From the IMG/VR virus record IMGVR_UViG_3300035670_000351, positions 1 to 47,640 of that record: a stretch of DNA of 47,640 nucleotides, one strand, 5' to 3'. Below are positions 21,387 to 29,427 of this stretch, piece by piece. Each line of letters starts with the position of its first letter. Positions within the stretch are counted from its first letter, which is position 1. The stretch comes from a virus. The translations under genes and the position numbers were made by a program. A model generated the notes under the pieces. It did not search any database and was not told where the DNA came from. It saw nothing but the letters and a program-made list of their open reading frames with translations.

Positions 21387-22625
21387 TTAAAATTGTTCCT
21401 TTTCTGTTGAACCCTCGAGAGCAAGTGTCGATGAATTCCCTCCTGAAATAACCTGGGAAACTGTATCGAAATAACCCGTGCCCACTTCTCGTTGGTGTTT
21501 CGTGGCTGTATAACCAATCTTTTCTGCAGCAAACTCTGCCTGTTGTAGTTCTGAATACGCTGCCATCCCGCGTGACTTGTAATCGTGCGCAAGTTGGTAC
21601 ATACTATGGTTAAGTGCGTGGAAGCCTGCTAGCGTCACGAACTGGAATTTGTAACCCATGGCGCCTAATTCTCTTTGGAACTTAGCGATAGTAGTATCGT
21701 CGAGGTTCTTTTTCCAATTAAAAGACGGAGAACAGTTATACGCCAACTTCTTACCTGGGTATTTGTCGTGAATCGCCTCTGCAAAGAGTTTTGCTTGATC
21801 GAGGTTTGGCGTCGAAGTCTCCATCCAAATAACGTCAGCATAGGGAGCGTATGCTAAACCACGAGCTACTGATCTCTCTAGCCCAGTGCGGCACAGTCGA
21901 TGAAATCCTTCGGGCGTTTGACTGTTTGCAAGGATGAATTCCCTGTCGTATGGGTCGACATCACTTGTAATAAGATTTGCGGAATCTGCATCGGTACGAG
22001 CTACAAGAACGGTCGGGACGCCCATAACGTCGGCCGCTAATCTTGCTGCAGTTAGCGTACGGATGAATTGACTCGTGGGAACAAGTACCTTACCGCCCAT
22101 GTGACCACATTTCTTTTCCGAAGCGAGTTGATCTTCAAAGTGGACGCCTGCGGCTCCTGCCTCGATCATTGCTTTCATTAATTCAAACGCGTTGAGAGGT
22201 CCACCGAATCCTGCTTCTGCGTCGGCGACGATTGGAGCAAACCAATCTGTGCCTGATTTACCTTCGGCGCAATCGATTTGATCAGCACGATGAAGAGCAT
22301 TATTGATACGCTTGACAACGGAAGGTACGCTGTTTGCTGGATAGAGACTTTGATCAGGATACATTTCGCCAGCCAAGTTGGCATCAGCTGCTACTTGCCA
22401 ACCTGAAAGATAAATCGCTTTTAAGCCCGCCTTGACTTGTTGTACGGCTTGATTTCCCGTTAGCGCGCCCAAGGCGTGAACATATGGTTGTTCTTCCATC
22501 ATTTGCCATAGTTTTTTTGCACCATTTTCTGCGAATGTATATTGTACCTTTAGCGTACCACGTAACTTATCTACATCTGCGGACGAATAATTCCGCACGA
22601 TTCCCTTAAATCGTGTATTCTCCAT
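21387..22625 (-). CDS. aceA: Isocitrate lyase
   Basis: 412 aa, close to the bacterial length of about 430. [14 protein letters not shown] at 171 onward holds the catalytic Cys173 loop. [26 protein letters not shown] and NCSPSFNW are all present, so the active site looks intact. It cleaves isocitrate to glyoxylate and succinate, the first step of the glyoxylate shunt, allowing growth on acetate or fatty acids. Base use is like neighbouring phage genes, so it is settled here. No malate synthase is in the window. In a phage it would be an auxiliary metabolic gene. Confidence 0.95.
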   Translation of the reverse strand: MENTRFKGIVRNYSSADVDKLRGTLKVQYTFAENGAKKLWQMMEEQPYVHALGALTGNQAVQQVKAGLKAIYLSGWQVAADANLAGEMYPDQSLYPANSVPSVVKRINNALHRADQIDCAEGKSGTDWFAPIVADAEAGFGGPLNAFELMKAMIEAGAAGVHFEDQLASEKKCGHMGGKVLVPTSQFIRTLTAARLAADVMGVPTVLVARTDADSANLITSDVDPYDREFILANSQTPEGFHRLCRTGLERSVARGLAYAPYADVIWMETSTPNLDQAKLFAEAIHDKYPGKKLAYNCSPSFNWKKNLDDTTIAKFQRELGAMGYKFQFVTLAGFHALNHSMYQLAHDYKSRGMAAYSELQQAEFAAEKIGYTATKHQREVGTGYFDTVSQVISGGNSSTLALEGSTEKEQF

Positions 22626-22638
22626 AAACGCTCCTTAA

Positions 22639-23040
22639 TCAACCCGTTTTTAAATTTGCGATCGTACCATCAGGTAATGTAACTTTAATTTTGTCTGACG
22701 CTTCTTCTTCTTCAGGTAATGACATTATTTCAGTCGTCGTTTGTTGTTGCGCGTTATACCACTCGTTTGCGCGAGCGATTGCGGAATCAACAAGTTTTTC
22801 TATTTGTGAAGTAGCTCTATTCGTCAAAACATATTTTGCTTCTTCGGCAGATTCAAAAATTTCTCCTTCAACTTCGTTTAAAAGTATCGTAATCGAAGGA
22901 TTGGAACCTCCTTGCAAAACATAGTTTGTTTCTTCGCCGTGAAGAGTTCTTTTGACGATCTCTTCAACGATCATCATCGGATATACTTGCATCTTTTTGT
23001 TTAAAACGACAAAAAGAACTTGTCCTACCCGATACGTCAT
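22639..23040 (-). CDS. Phage protein of YRVGQVLFVV type
   Basis: 133 aa from ATG 23040. YRVGQVLFVVLNKKMQVYP then IVEEIVKRTLHGE form a small beta-barrel-like N-terminus. It is followed by a helical region and an acidic linker, then a short end, IKVTLPDGTIANL. I recall similar proteins in large T4-like marine phages near structural genes, without a known function. The start overlaps the TGA of the acidic protein gene by a few bases. Confidence 0.6.
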   Translation of the reverse strand: MTYRVGQVLFVVLNKKMQVYPMMIVEEIVKRTLHGEETNYVLQGGSNPSITILLNEVEGEIFESAEEAKYVLTNRATSQIEKLVDSAIARANEWYNAQQQTTTEIMSLPEEEEASDKIKVTLPDGTIANLKTG

Positions 23041-23042
23041 AA

Positions 23043-23489
23043 TCAACCTACCTCTTCTTCTTCGCTATCTTCTTCGTGCTCGTCGTCTTCATCCGGTAAA
23101 AAACCTGTCAATGGTACTGATGAAGGTTTTTTAGATTCAACTAAATCTTGGTTTATTTGAAATACCCCCATTGGAGGTGCAGCGATAGGCGCAACAATAT
23201 AATCAGGTGCTTCACCTTCTAAAGGTAATTTTGCTTGCTTGCACAACTTACTCATCTTATCCCACAAAAATGACTCAATCAATGTACGTTCTTCTGCTGA
23301 AGCAAGAGCCTCAGAGACAGTTTGCGAACCATCAGGTGGCAATAAAACGCTCATTAAGTCTCGTAAATGCAATAGTTCAAACTTAGTTAAAATAAGTTCA
23401 AACGTTTCATGCTTTTTAATTGCGGGTTCCTTAACCGGAGTTTGCTTCGCTCTAGTTTTTGCAACGGTTTTTGTTTTTGTTTTTTTCAT
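23043..23489 (-). CDS. Unknown protein, basic N-terminus and acidic C-terminus
   Basis: 148 aa. It begins with a Lys/Thr-rich stretch (KKTKTKTVAKTRAK), has a helical middle (LILTKFELLHLRDLM) and ends in a strongly acidic tail (DEDDEHEEDSEEEE). The tail could neutralise DNA-binding partners or act as a scaffold element. Not recognised. Part of the run 22639-23790. Confidence 0.6.
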   Translation of the reverse strand: MKKTKTKTVAKTRAKQTPVKEPAIKKHETFELILTKFELLHLRDLMSVLLPPDGSQTVSEALASAEERTLIESFLWDKMSKLCKQAKLPLEGEAPDYIVAPIAAPPMGVFQINQDLVESKKPSSVPLTGFLPDEDDEHEEDSEEEEVG

Positions 23490-23496
23490 TAGTTGT

Positions 23497-23790
23497 TCAC
23501 TCTGGTAATGCGGTCGCTTCAGTTAGTGCTTCGATGAATAAATCGTAGGTGTCTCTATGCGCGACACCTTGTTGAATCTTTAGGACCTTTAACGCGGCTT
23601 GAAGAGTTTTCATATCTAACTTATCAGTATACTCTTCAATGACCTCTTTCCGATCGCCCTTAAGAAGTTCAATCTCATTATCGATGGCCTCGATTTTAGT
23701 AATAAATTCCTTAACTAAATTACGTAATGCCCCCAATTCATCAGGTTGCATCGTTGCTACGTTATAATTTTTTGGTGCATTTTTTGGCAT
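23497..23790 (-). CDS. GapR/DUF2312-like DNA-binding protein
   Basis: 97 aa. PDELGALRNLVKEFITKIE, then IELLKGDRKEVIEEY, DMKTLQAALKVLKI and a final helix follow the coiled-coil-plus-hairpin layout of DUF2312. The best-known member, GapR of Caulobacter, clamps overtwisted DNA. Phage copies are common. It may bind supercoiled DNA near replication or transcription complexes. The start codon lies inside a perfect inverted repeat. Confidence 0.6.
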   Translation of the reverse strand: MPKNAPKNYNVATMQPDELGALRNLVKEFITKIEAIDNEIELLKGDRKEVIEEYTDKLDMKTLQAALKVLKIQQGVAHRDTYDLFIEALTEATALPE

Positions 23791-23809
23791 GTTGTCATGT
23801 TACAACATG
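23788..23809 (-). promoter_or_regulatory. Inverted repeat enclosing the start codon of the DUF2312 gene
   Basis: CATGTTGT and ACAACATG form a perfect 8-bp inverted repeat with a 6-base centre. The ATG of the gene at 23790 is part of one arm. No Shine-Dalgarno sequence is visible. Either an autoregulatory operator or an RNA hairpin that hides the start codon. Confidence 0.45.
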
Positions 23810-23822
23810 TTTGCTGTAATGT

Positions 23823-24890
23823 TTATGCGACAAGTCCTAATTGTTTTTTAATAGATTCCAGTTTCTTGTCATCTCCGGATTCGATCGCCGAAAGAACTGA
23901 ATCATAACTTTGAACAAATGGGTGATCATTCCCGAAAGCTTTTCTAGCGGGGTCAACATATTGTCGTATCTCTTTCACTGCTGCTTGAATCGAAGTTTTT
24001 TTGACACCTTCTAAAAATTTCTTTTCTGCTTCCTGCGTTGATAACTTTTGTTCAGGATCTAGTTTTTTAAAATCAGGTTTTTGAATCTTTTTACCTAATA
24101 TTTTTGCAAGATCATCAACGTTGTCAACTGCAAGAATCTCTAAAATTGGTTTAATTCTTTCTCCCAGAGTTTTTTGGAATATTTGTTGTGATGTTTTTTC
24201 GATGCCTTTTATTGTCGGCGAGCGAGCAATTACTGCATCAATGAATTTTTTGCTACCAATTTTATTAGACAACGAATCCTCGGTTTCGTCGGTTTTCTCT
24301 CTTAAAAGATTCACGTAAGCTGGCGCGTAAGAATCAAAAATACTAGACGGCGATTTGCTTGCTTTCGAATCCGAATCTCCACCGAGATATTTATCTGTCA
24401 ATCCACCCGTAGCTATACTTAAAATTGACTTAGCTGCTTTCGGCGCAGTCGATACGAATTTACCAGCCAGCACGGGTCCTGGAAAAGCAAAAAAAGCCAA
24501 CATTTTTGCGTCGGTTCCGAGAGCCGCGGCAGTGGCATCATAATATTGCCTATACTCGTTTTCAATAGCTTGTAGATCTGCCTTTTCTTTTTGAAAAATT
24601 TCATCGTAAGAATCTGTCAACCAAGGAACCAAAGTGGTCATTAACCCTTCAAACGCGACGTTCAATACTGTTAAACCGCTGCGCATAATTTCTTTTGTTT
24701 TACCCGCGACAGTTCCAACTACGTCTGCGAACGGTTGAATAAAAACCTTATATAAATCACCGCCGCTGCCATAACCAACGCCACCAGAATACATGCTAAA
24801 ATCGCCGACATATCCTCCGTCATCATATTCCTTGAGCGTTTCTAACGTATATTCACGAATTAATTTTTTAATTGAACGGCTGTTATTCAT
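23823..24890 (-). CDS. Tagged structural-type protein, 355 aa
   Basis: Residues 6-21 (SIKKLIREYTLETLKE) are a shared tag. A Gly/Tyr-rich linker follows, then a long helical body with a hydrophobic patch (MLAFFAFPGPVLAG) and a Lys-rich C-terminal domain. It resembles helix-rich virion or internal head proteins of large marine phages, but no family is recognised. Divergent from the nucleotidyltransferase gene at 24980. Confidence 0.6.
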   Translation of the reverse strand: MNNSRSIKKLIREYTLETLKEYDDGGYVGDFSMYSGGVGYGSGGDLYKVFIQPFADVVGTVAGKTKEIMRSGLTVLNVAFEGLMTTLVPWLTDSYDEIFQKEKADLQAIENEYRQYYDATAAALGTDAKMLAFFAFPGPVLAGKFVSTAPKAAKSILSIATGGLTDKYLGGDSDSKASKSPSSIFDSYAPAYVNLLREKTDETEDSLSNKIGSKKFIDAVIARSPTIKGIEKTSQQIFQKTLGERIKPILEILAVDNVDDLAKILGKKIQKPDFKKLDPEQKLSTQEAEKKFLEGVKKTSIQAAVKEIRQYVDPARKAFGNDHPFVQSYDSVLSAIESGDDKKLESIKKQLGLVA

Positions 24891-24979
24891 ACGGCATTGA
24901 TAATTATATCTTAACGTGATCTTGTCTTATATCTTTTAATAGTGATAATTTAAGATTATAATAATAACTATATAAATAA

Positions 24980-25585
24980 ATGGATGGCATAAGAATTGGT
25001 CTCGTACCCATGGCAGCGAAGCCTTATCATGCAGGACATGATGGTCTTGTCCGTTTAGCAGCAGAAGAAAATGATGCAGTAATGCTTTTTGTTTCAACTT
25101 CTGATCGTACAAGATCAGGAGAATTGCGCGTAAGTGGCGACACGATGCAGAATATCTGGTGGGATTTTATAGAACCCACATTGCCGTCAAACGTTACGCC
25201 AGATTATGGTGGTATTCCCGTTAGTAAGGTTTACGCAGAACTAGAAAAAGCAGAATCAAATGATTCAACCAATATTTACGTAATTTACTCTGATGAAGAA
25301 GACATCCTCAAATATACAGACGAGAATCTTCAAAAAGTAGCGCCGAGACTTTTTGCAAATGGTCAAATTAAACGTCGCAGTGTTAGTAGATCCGAAACGG
25401 TTCAAGTAAGTGGCACAGAAATGCGGGAGCTAATCGAAGACGGTGATTTAGTCGGTTTCGTAGCTTTATTACCTCCTGCGATTCGTAAAAATGGTAAAGA
25501 AATATTTGATTTATTGCAAGACGACATCGTCGGCGAGGGTTTGTTAAGAAAATATATAAAGACTTTGCTGGAGCATAGAGGGTAA
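24980..25585 (+). CDS. Cytidylyltransferase-like (NMNAT-type) protein with C-terminal tag
   Basis: 201 aa. KPYHAGH (H17-x-G-H20) and VSGTEMREL (144-149, canonical IS-[AG]-T-x-x-R) are the nucleotide-binding signatures of the nucleotidylyltransferase (HxGH) superfamily, closest in layout to NMN adenylyltransferases. The last 14 residues (LLRKYIKTLLEHRG) are a shared tag fused to an enzyme. It may transfer AMP or CMP to NMN, a pantetheine-type or a sugar-alcohol phosphate. TATAAATA, the T4-type late box, ends next to the ATG at 24971-24978, but the spacing is odd. Confidence 0.7.
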   Translation: MDGIRIGLVPMAAKPYHAGHDGLVRLAAEENDAVMLFVSTSDRTRSGELRVSGDTMQNIWWDFIEPTLPSNVTPDYGGIPVSKVYAELEKAESNDSTNIYVIYSDEEDILKYTDENLQKVAPRLFANGQIKRRSVSRSETVQVSGTEMRELIEDGDLVGFVALLPPAIRKNGKEIFDLLQDDIVGEGLLRKYIKTLLEHRG

Positions 25586-25586
25586 A

Positions 25587-25703
25587 ATGTTAGAAGACTT
25601 GAAAAGAACAATTCAAGACTTCCTAAAATTCCTTACTAAATTGCTGATTGGTCTCGCTCTAGTGTGTAAATGGATTTCTGATATGACATTAGCTGGTTAT
25701 TAG
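25587..25703 (+). CDS. 38-aa single-span membrane peptide
   Basis: ATG 25587 to TAG 25701-25703, one base after the preceding stop, with GAGGG upstream. Charged N-terminus (MLEDLKRTIQDFLKF) and one hydrophobic helix (LTKLLIGLALVCKWI). Tight spacing in the plus-strand run supports a real gene. Function unknown. Confidence 0.5.
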   Translation: MLEDLKRTIQDFLKFLTKLLIGLALVCKWISDMTLAGY

Positions 25704-25739
25704 TTGTACTTGGTCGATTATGCGTTTTAAATTATACGC

Positions 25740-26300
25740 ATGGCACACCTAGAAAAACCAGCTTCACGCAATCTATTTTTAGCTCAACAAGTAGACCAAG
25801 ATTCTATGAACGCATTGTCTAAAGCGATTTTAGACATTAGAGAACACGATGAATTTCTTCAAAAGATGTATCCGTTGTACGGTTTGAGTTACGAACCAAA
25901 ACCAATCGTAATTCATATCGATTCTTACGGGGGAGCAGTTTATCAGTGTTTCGGTTTGTTGTCAATTATGAAGGCTAAGGGTACACCCGTGAATACGGTG
26001 ATAACTGGTTGCGCAATGTCATGTGGATTTATGATCGCGATTCATGGTGCCCACAGGTCAATTCATAAACACGGTACGATGATGTATCATCAGGTTAGTA
26101 CTGGGGCATGCGGTAAGGTTGCTGATATCGAAGAAGATATCGTAGAAGCAAAACGCTTACAAAAAAAGATTGAAGACATGACGCTCGAAAATACAAAAAT
26201 TACAAAAGAAAAACTTGAAAAAGTTTATAAGAAAAAACAGGATTGGTATCTCGACGCAAAAGATTCCCTTAAATGGGGATGCGTCGACTATGTCATATAG
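25740..26300 (+). CDS. ClpP-like serine protease
   Basis: 186 aa. IDSYGGAVYQCFGLL, ITGCAMSCGFMIA with Ser94 (ClpP has SMAA) and MMYHQ with His117 match the ClpP/SppA crotonase-fold catalytic core. The region after His is helical, as in the ClpP handle. No Clp ATPase is in the window. In phages, ClpP-like proteins can act as head-maturation proteases or degrade host proteins. Its company of structural-type tagged proteins favours the former, but this is inference. Confidence 0.75.
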   Translation: MAHLEKPASRNLFLAQQVDQDSMNALSKAILDIREHDEFLQKMYPLYGLSYEPKPIVIHIDSYGGAVYQCFGLLSIMKAKGTPVNTVITGCAMSCGFMIAIHGAHRSIHKHGTMMYHQVSTGACGKVADIEEDIVEAKRLQKKIEDMTLENTKITKEKLEKVYKKKQDWYLDAKDSLKWGCVDYVI

Positions 26301-26532
26301 TTCAAAATACGCTAGAGGAGATTTAGTATCAGCAAAATCTGATTTTCCACTAGCGCTAAGAAATGGACCTGGCTATACTTTCGAGTATATTTGTCTAATG
26401 GAACCTAACTCAGTCGGTTTGATCTTAGATTATCGACTGGGTCACGGTTCCATTACATGGTTAAACATACTTACAAAAACTTCCAGTGGTTGGATTCCTG
26501 AAAACAAAGCTTGCATAAGATTTATTTTTTAG
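26290..26532 (+). CDS. Small SH3-like barrel protein (RGDLV type)
   Basis: 80 aa from ATG 26290, inside the end of the ClpP-like gene and preceded by GGGGAT. YARGDLVSAKSD and the final SSGWIPENKACIRF match the opening and closing strands of the small-barrel set (compare 127-360 and 362-628). Its end overlaps the convergent frame-broken gene by 11 bases. Function unknown. Confidence 0.6.
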   Translation: MSYSSKYARGDLVSAKSDFPLALRNGPGYTFEYICLMEPNSVGLILDYRLGHGSITWLNILTKTSSGWIPENKACIRFIF

Positions 26533-26786
26533 ATCCAGCACGTTTATATGCCTTGCTTCCAACGTCACTAGGGACTGATCCCTTCCATACAGTTTCTAAA
26601 GCCGAATCAACATCGATAGCTTTTGGTGTCATTTTCCCATTCGGATAACAAAGAAAACGTACGCCTTGATGTTTAATAAAAGGTCCAAAACCAGAAAGAG
26701 TTGTCGAATTATCTCTTCTGGCCAATCTGCTTCAAAGGTGCTTCTACTAGCAGAAGTTGAATGTATTCTTTTAATAAGTTTTTCAT
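26522..26786 (-). CDS. Tagged small protein split by a frameshift
   Basis: ATG 26786 overlaps the stop of the upstream nuclease gene as ATGA, the normal coupling here. It reads MKNLLKEYIQLLLVEA, a shared tag, but meets TAA at 26709-26711 after 25 codons. A second frame then runs to 26522 and encodes TLSGFGPFIKHQGVRFLCYP and ALETVWKGSVPSDVGSKAY, a compact basic protein with no good start of its own (TTG only). A +1 change between 26711 and about 26731 would give one tagged protein. It may be programmed frameshifting, a mutation or a sequencing error. Confidence 0.5.
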
Positions 26787-27586
26787 CGTTTTTTCTTTGC
26801 TTTTTTAGACGTTGAAGCGAGTAGTTCTTTAATGCTTTGCGGATCATCAAGAGAATATGGAGAATTAGCTTCTATTTTTAATCTTGGTTGCACTCTGATT
26901 CCTGCGCTAGCGGTAGGACGACCACCACTTCCTGCACGAGCCGCGCGAACTTCTAAAACGACAGATCCATTTAATCTAGGAACAGGAATGTTTGCAGGAT
27001 TATCTAAAAGATAAAAAAGACCTTGGCCTCCGATTTGGATGTAAGATGTGCCTTTTGATGCATAATGTTCAGCGATAAAATCAATACTAGATTCTAGTTT
27101 AGTGTTGATAGGAATTAATAAACCTGCATCAACTGCGTCCTTCCACGCTTGAGTCGAAAACCCAGACATGGGAAAACCATAGACTGGTTTTCCGACTCCT
27201 TTGCCTTTCTTGTTCAAGAAAGAACAAAATTTTTCAATTGCGCTTATAAGCTTAGATGAATCAGGAGAGGAATTTAAACTTTCAGCAATTGGCTCCATTG
27301 CCTCTATGTCTTTACCGGCAGCAAAGAATTTTCCATCTTTCATCCCAATTGATCCACCGCCCATTTGAGCGTTTCCATCCATTTTAACTTCAACGTTATA
27401 AACTTCTCCGTTGATTGTGATATCGGCGTCCGGGAGATTGGGATCGAAACCCGCTGTATGCTTCATTCTTCCCGATGCGCCGGCCGCTTTTATTGCGTTA
27501 AACACGATTTGTTCATACTCAGCGCCACCCTCACCAGACTTTTCAATTAAAACTGTTCTAATGTACTCTTTCAACAGGTCGCTCAT
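26783..27586 (-). CDS. Tagged PD-(D/E)XK nuclease-like protein
   Basis: 267 aa. Residues 3-16 (DLLKEYIRTVLIEK) are a shared tag. LPDADITINGEVYNVEVK places Asp53/Asp55, Glu66 and Lys68 in a PD-(D/E)XK pattern, followed by a Gly-rich segment and a mixed alpha/beta body. The C-terminus is Lys-rich. The gene overlaps the ligase-like gene by 4 bases, so a cutting and a joining type of enzyme may be made together. Nuclease activity is inferred from the motif only. Confidence 0.6.
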   Translation of the reverse strand: MSDLLKEYIRTVLIEKSGEGGAEYEQIVFNAIKAAGASGRMKHTAGFDPNLPDADITINGEVYNVEVKMDGNAQMGGGSIGMKDGKFFAAGKDIEAMEPIAESLNSSPDSSKLISAIEKFCSFLNKKGKGVGKPVYGFPMSGFSTQAWKDAVDAGLLIPINTKLESSIDFIAEHYASKGTSYIQIGGQGLFYLLDNPANIPVPRLNGSVVLEVRAARAGSGGRPTASAGIRVQPRLKIEANSPYSLDDPQSIKELLASTSKKAKKKR

Positions 27587-28842
27587 AGCTTGGTTCCTTT
27601 TCGTCCGTACTTAAATAGACCTAAAATTTGGTTTGCCGCAGCAAAACTCCCAGTAAATTTATAAGCGTTACCTTTGTAAATAAAAACAACCCCTTCGACA
27701 GGAGAAGTTATATTTTCCAAAGATTTCAATTTTTGCATTTGAGCGTTCAGTACACCCATCGCATTTTCATCGCCTGAGGCCTCAATAGCAGTAACGGCTT
27801 TTGAAACTTCGCTTCGTAATCTAACCACCTCATCTTCAGAATCATCGATCAACGTTGATTCAAGACCTTTTAACAGCTCAACGGCAAAGTCGTTGATGGC
27901 CAACTCGATTGGTCGTACGTAGCGCTTCATCCTATCAGGACACGATTTAATAAATTCAGTAATTGTTCCATGGTCGGATTTATCTGCAATTTTTTTAATG
28001 TCAATCAGGGTGGGAGAACCGGGCTCTGCCATGCAACGTTGGACTAACTTTTCCACTACTTCAGGTTCTAGTCCTAAAGCCTCAGCATCGAAGCGAGTTT
28101 TAACTTCGATATAGTCTCGCATCGTAGCTGATTCATCCAGACCCGTGTCCGTTAATTCTGTCATTATACGATCGATCGCTGTTGACAATATTGAGCCGTC
28201 TGAAAGTTTCTTCATGCGAACTAGCGCAGGACCTTGGACTTTCCACCCACGGACGTCGACAGCCTTCTGCATTCTTTCGACATTGTTCGTCAGAACGTCA
28301 ACGCTTCCGCCGTCGTCTTCGGCCATCTTTACTTCACCGTCTTCAAAACTAAATACAGGCCATCCGTGAAAAACGACGTTGTTCGAATCGTAATTAATGA
28401 CGTTGGGATTCTTTGTATAGATTACTTCCACAGAAAACCAACGATTGGCTTCGCGACCGAATACTCGAACCTTGGTTTTTTCTGGCAATGATCCGATGGC
28501 GCCATTCAAAACATTAAAGGCAGAATTAAAAGCTTCGGTTAGGTTTCCTCTACCTTTAAATTTTTCTGCTAATTGCGAAGCATCCATTCCGCCTCGAGGA
28601 ATATCGCTGCTGGTTCTCGCTACGCGGAGGCCTCCGCCCGATACGTCCCACGAAAAAACTAGGTTCAACCCGTCTAATTTTTCTGAAACTTTTTCTAATT
28701 CACCTGACGCGGCGGACGAAAGTATATCTACAATTTCGCCAAAAGTCAAGTCGCGATTATCATACAAATGTTGCAGATGCCCAACGGCACCTCCGCAAGT
28801 TAACAAATTTGTATTGCTATATTTTCTTCCGTCAATTTGCAT
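27583..28842 (-). CDS. DNA/RNA ligase-like nucleotidyltransferase (KLDG)
   Basis: 419 aa. EKLDGLNLVFSW with Lys55 is motif I (K-x-D-G) of covalent nucleotidyltransferases. RWFSVEVIY fits motif III, VEGVVFIYKG (382 onward) motif IV and AYKFTG motif V. About 200 residues separate III and IV, far more than in ordinary ligases. That insert is helical and contains the segments TLIDIKKIAD and SCPDRMKRYV. An N-terminal GGAVGHLQHLYDNRDLTF precedes the core. Related proteins occur in marine T4-like phages. Likely an adenylate-forming nucleic-acid ligase or a relative. Substrate unknown. Confidence 0.65.
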   Translation of the reverse strand: MQIDGRKYSNTNLLTCGGAVGHLQHLYDNRDLTFGEIVDILSSAASGELEKVSEKLDGLNLVFSWDVSGGGLRVARTSSDIPRGGMDASQLAEKFKGRGNLTEAFNSAFNVLNGAIGSLPEKTKVRVFGREANRWFSVEVIYTKNPNVINYDSNNVVFHGWPVFSFEDGEVKMAEDDGGSVDVLTNNVERMQKAVDVRGWKVQGPALVRMKKLSDGSILSTAIDRIMTELTDTGLDESATMRDYIEVKTRFDAEALGLEPEVVEKLVQRCMAEPGSPTLIDIKKIADKSDHGTITEFIKSCPDRMKRYVRPIELAINDFAVELLKGLESTLIDDSEDEVVRLRSEVSKAVTAIEASGDENAMGVLNAQMQKLKSLENITSPVEGVVFIYKGNAYKFTGSFAAANQILGLFKYGRKGTKL

Positions 28843-28927
28843 TTTCTTTAATTATCTTATTAATACAGCTCTCTGGATCACTTTTAAAATTATTTTCAAA
28901 AATGCGTACTAATCTTGCGCCTCCCAT
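28832..28927 (-). CDS. 31-aa peptide
   Basis: ATG 28927 follows the preceding TAA after one base, with AAGGTG upstream; the TGA lies inside the start of the ligase-like gene. Product starts MGGARLVRIFENNFKSD. Tight coupling on both sides supports translation. Function unknown; it may serve mainly to couple translation of the ligase-like gene. Confidence 0.5.
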   Translation of the reverse strand: MGGARLVRIFENNFKSDPESCINKIIKENAN

Positions 28928-28928
28928 T

Positions 28929-29225
28929 TTACACCTTGTCTTTTTCGTTTAGTTGATTACGCTCAGCTGTTTTTTTTGCTGATTTTAATTCATTCCTTAA
29001 ATGCTTAAGGACATTCCCATAGTGATCTCGCTTAGCAGATCCCCTTGGCAATTTATTTTTCCAATATTCAATATCTGCGCATCGACCTTCCAAATCCGAA
29101 ATGTGTTCTTCGGATCCCCAGGGCACTTTTCGATCGCCTGATATTTCTGCTTCTTTAAGCTTCGATCGTCCTTCTTCTAAAACGATCAATTTGATTAATT
29201 CTCTTAAGGCAGGTGTATACATCAT
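28929..29225 (-). CDS. Tagged small protein
   Basis: 98 aa, ATG 29225 or 29222. Residues 6-18 (ALRELIKLIVLEE) are a shared tag. The rest is charged and helical (IEYWKNKLPRGSAKRDHY). It overlaps the upstream gene by 4 bases. No other family recognised. Confidence 0.6.
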   Translation of the reverse strand: MMYTPALRELIKLIVLEEGRSKLKEAEISGDRKVPWGSEEHISDLEGRCADIEYWKNKLPRGSAKRDHYGNVLKHLRNELKSAKKTAERNQLNEKDKV

Positions 29226-29410
29226 ACTTCCCTTTCCGCTTTTTCTATCGCGTTCTTAAAAGCGCCCCAAACGTACATGCGAATATGATCATCGTTTACG
29301 CCAGTCGTAGAAGATAAATTAAAGTGTTTACGTAGGACTTCTAAGAATTGGGGCGTTATATCGACTTCTAACGTTCCGCCCTTCGGCAAAGGAATGTTTC
29401 TTTTTATCAT
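29222..29410 (-). CDS. Small conserved phage-type protein (TPQFLExxRKHF)
   Basis: 62 aa. A short N-terminal hairpin (PLPKGGTLEVDITP) precedes two helices (QFLEVLRKHFNL; DDHIRMYVWGAFKNAIEKAE). I recall similar proteins in large marine myoviruses, without a known role. Its stop overlaps the next start. Confidence 0.6.
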   Translation of the reverse strand: MIKRNIPLPKGGTLEVDITPQFLEVLRKHFNLSSTTGVNDDHIRMYVWGAFKNAIEKAEREV

Positions 29411-29427
29411 ATCGCGTCTCTCTTCTT

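Noticed and set aside
24971-24978. TATAAATA as a T4-type late promoter
   Set aside because: It touches the ATG, so the transcript would start inside the gene. I found no second copy at a sensible distance from a start codon.
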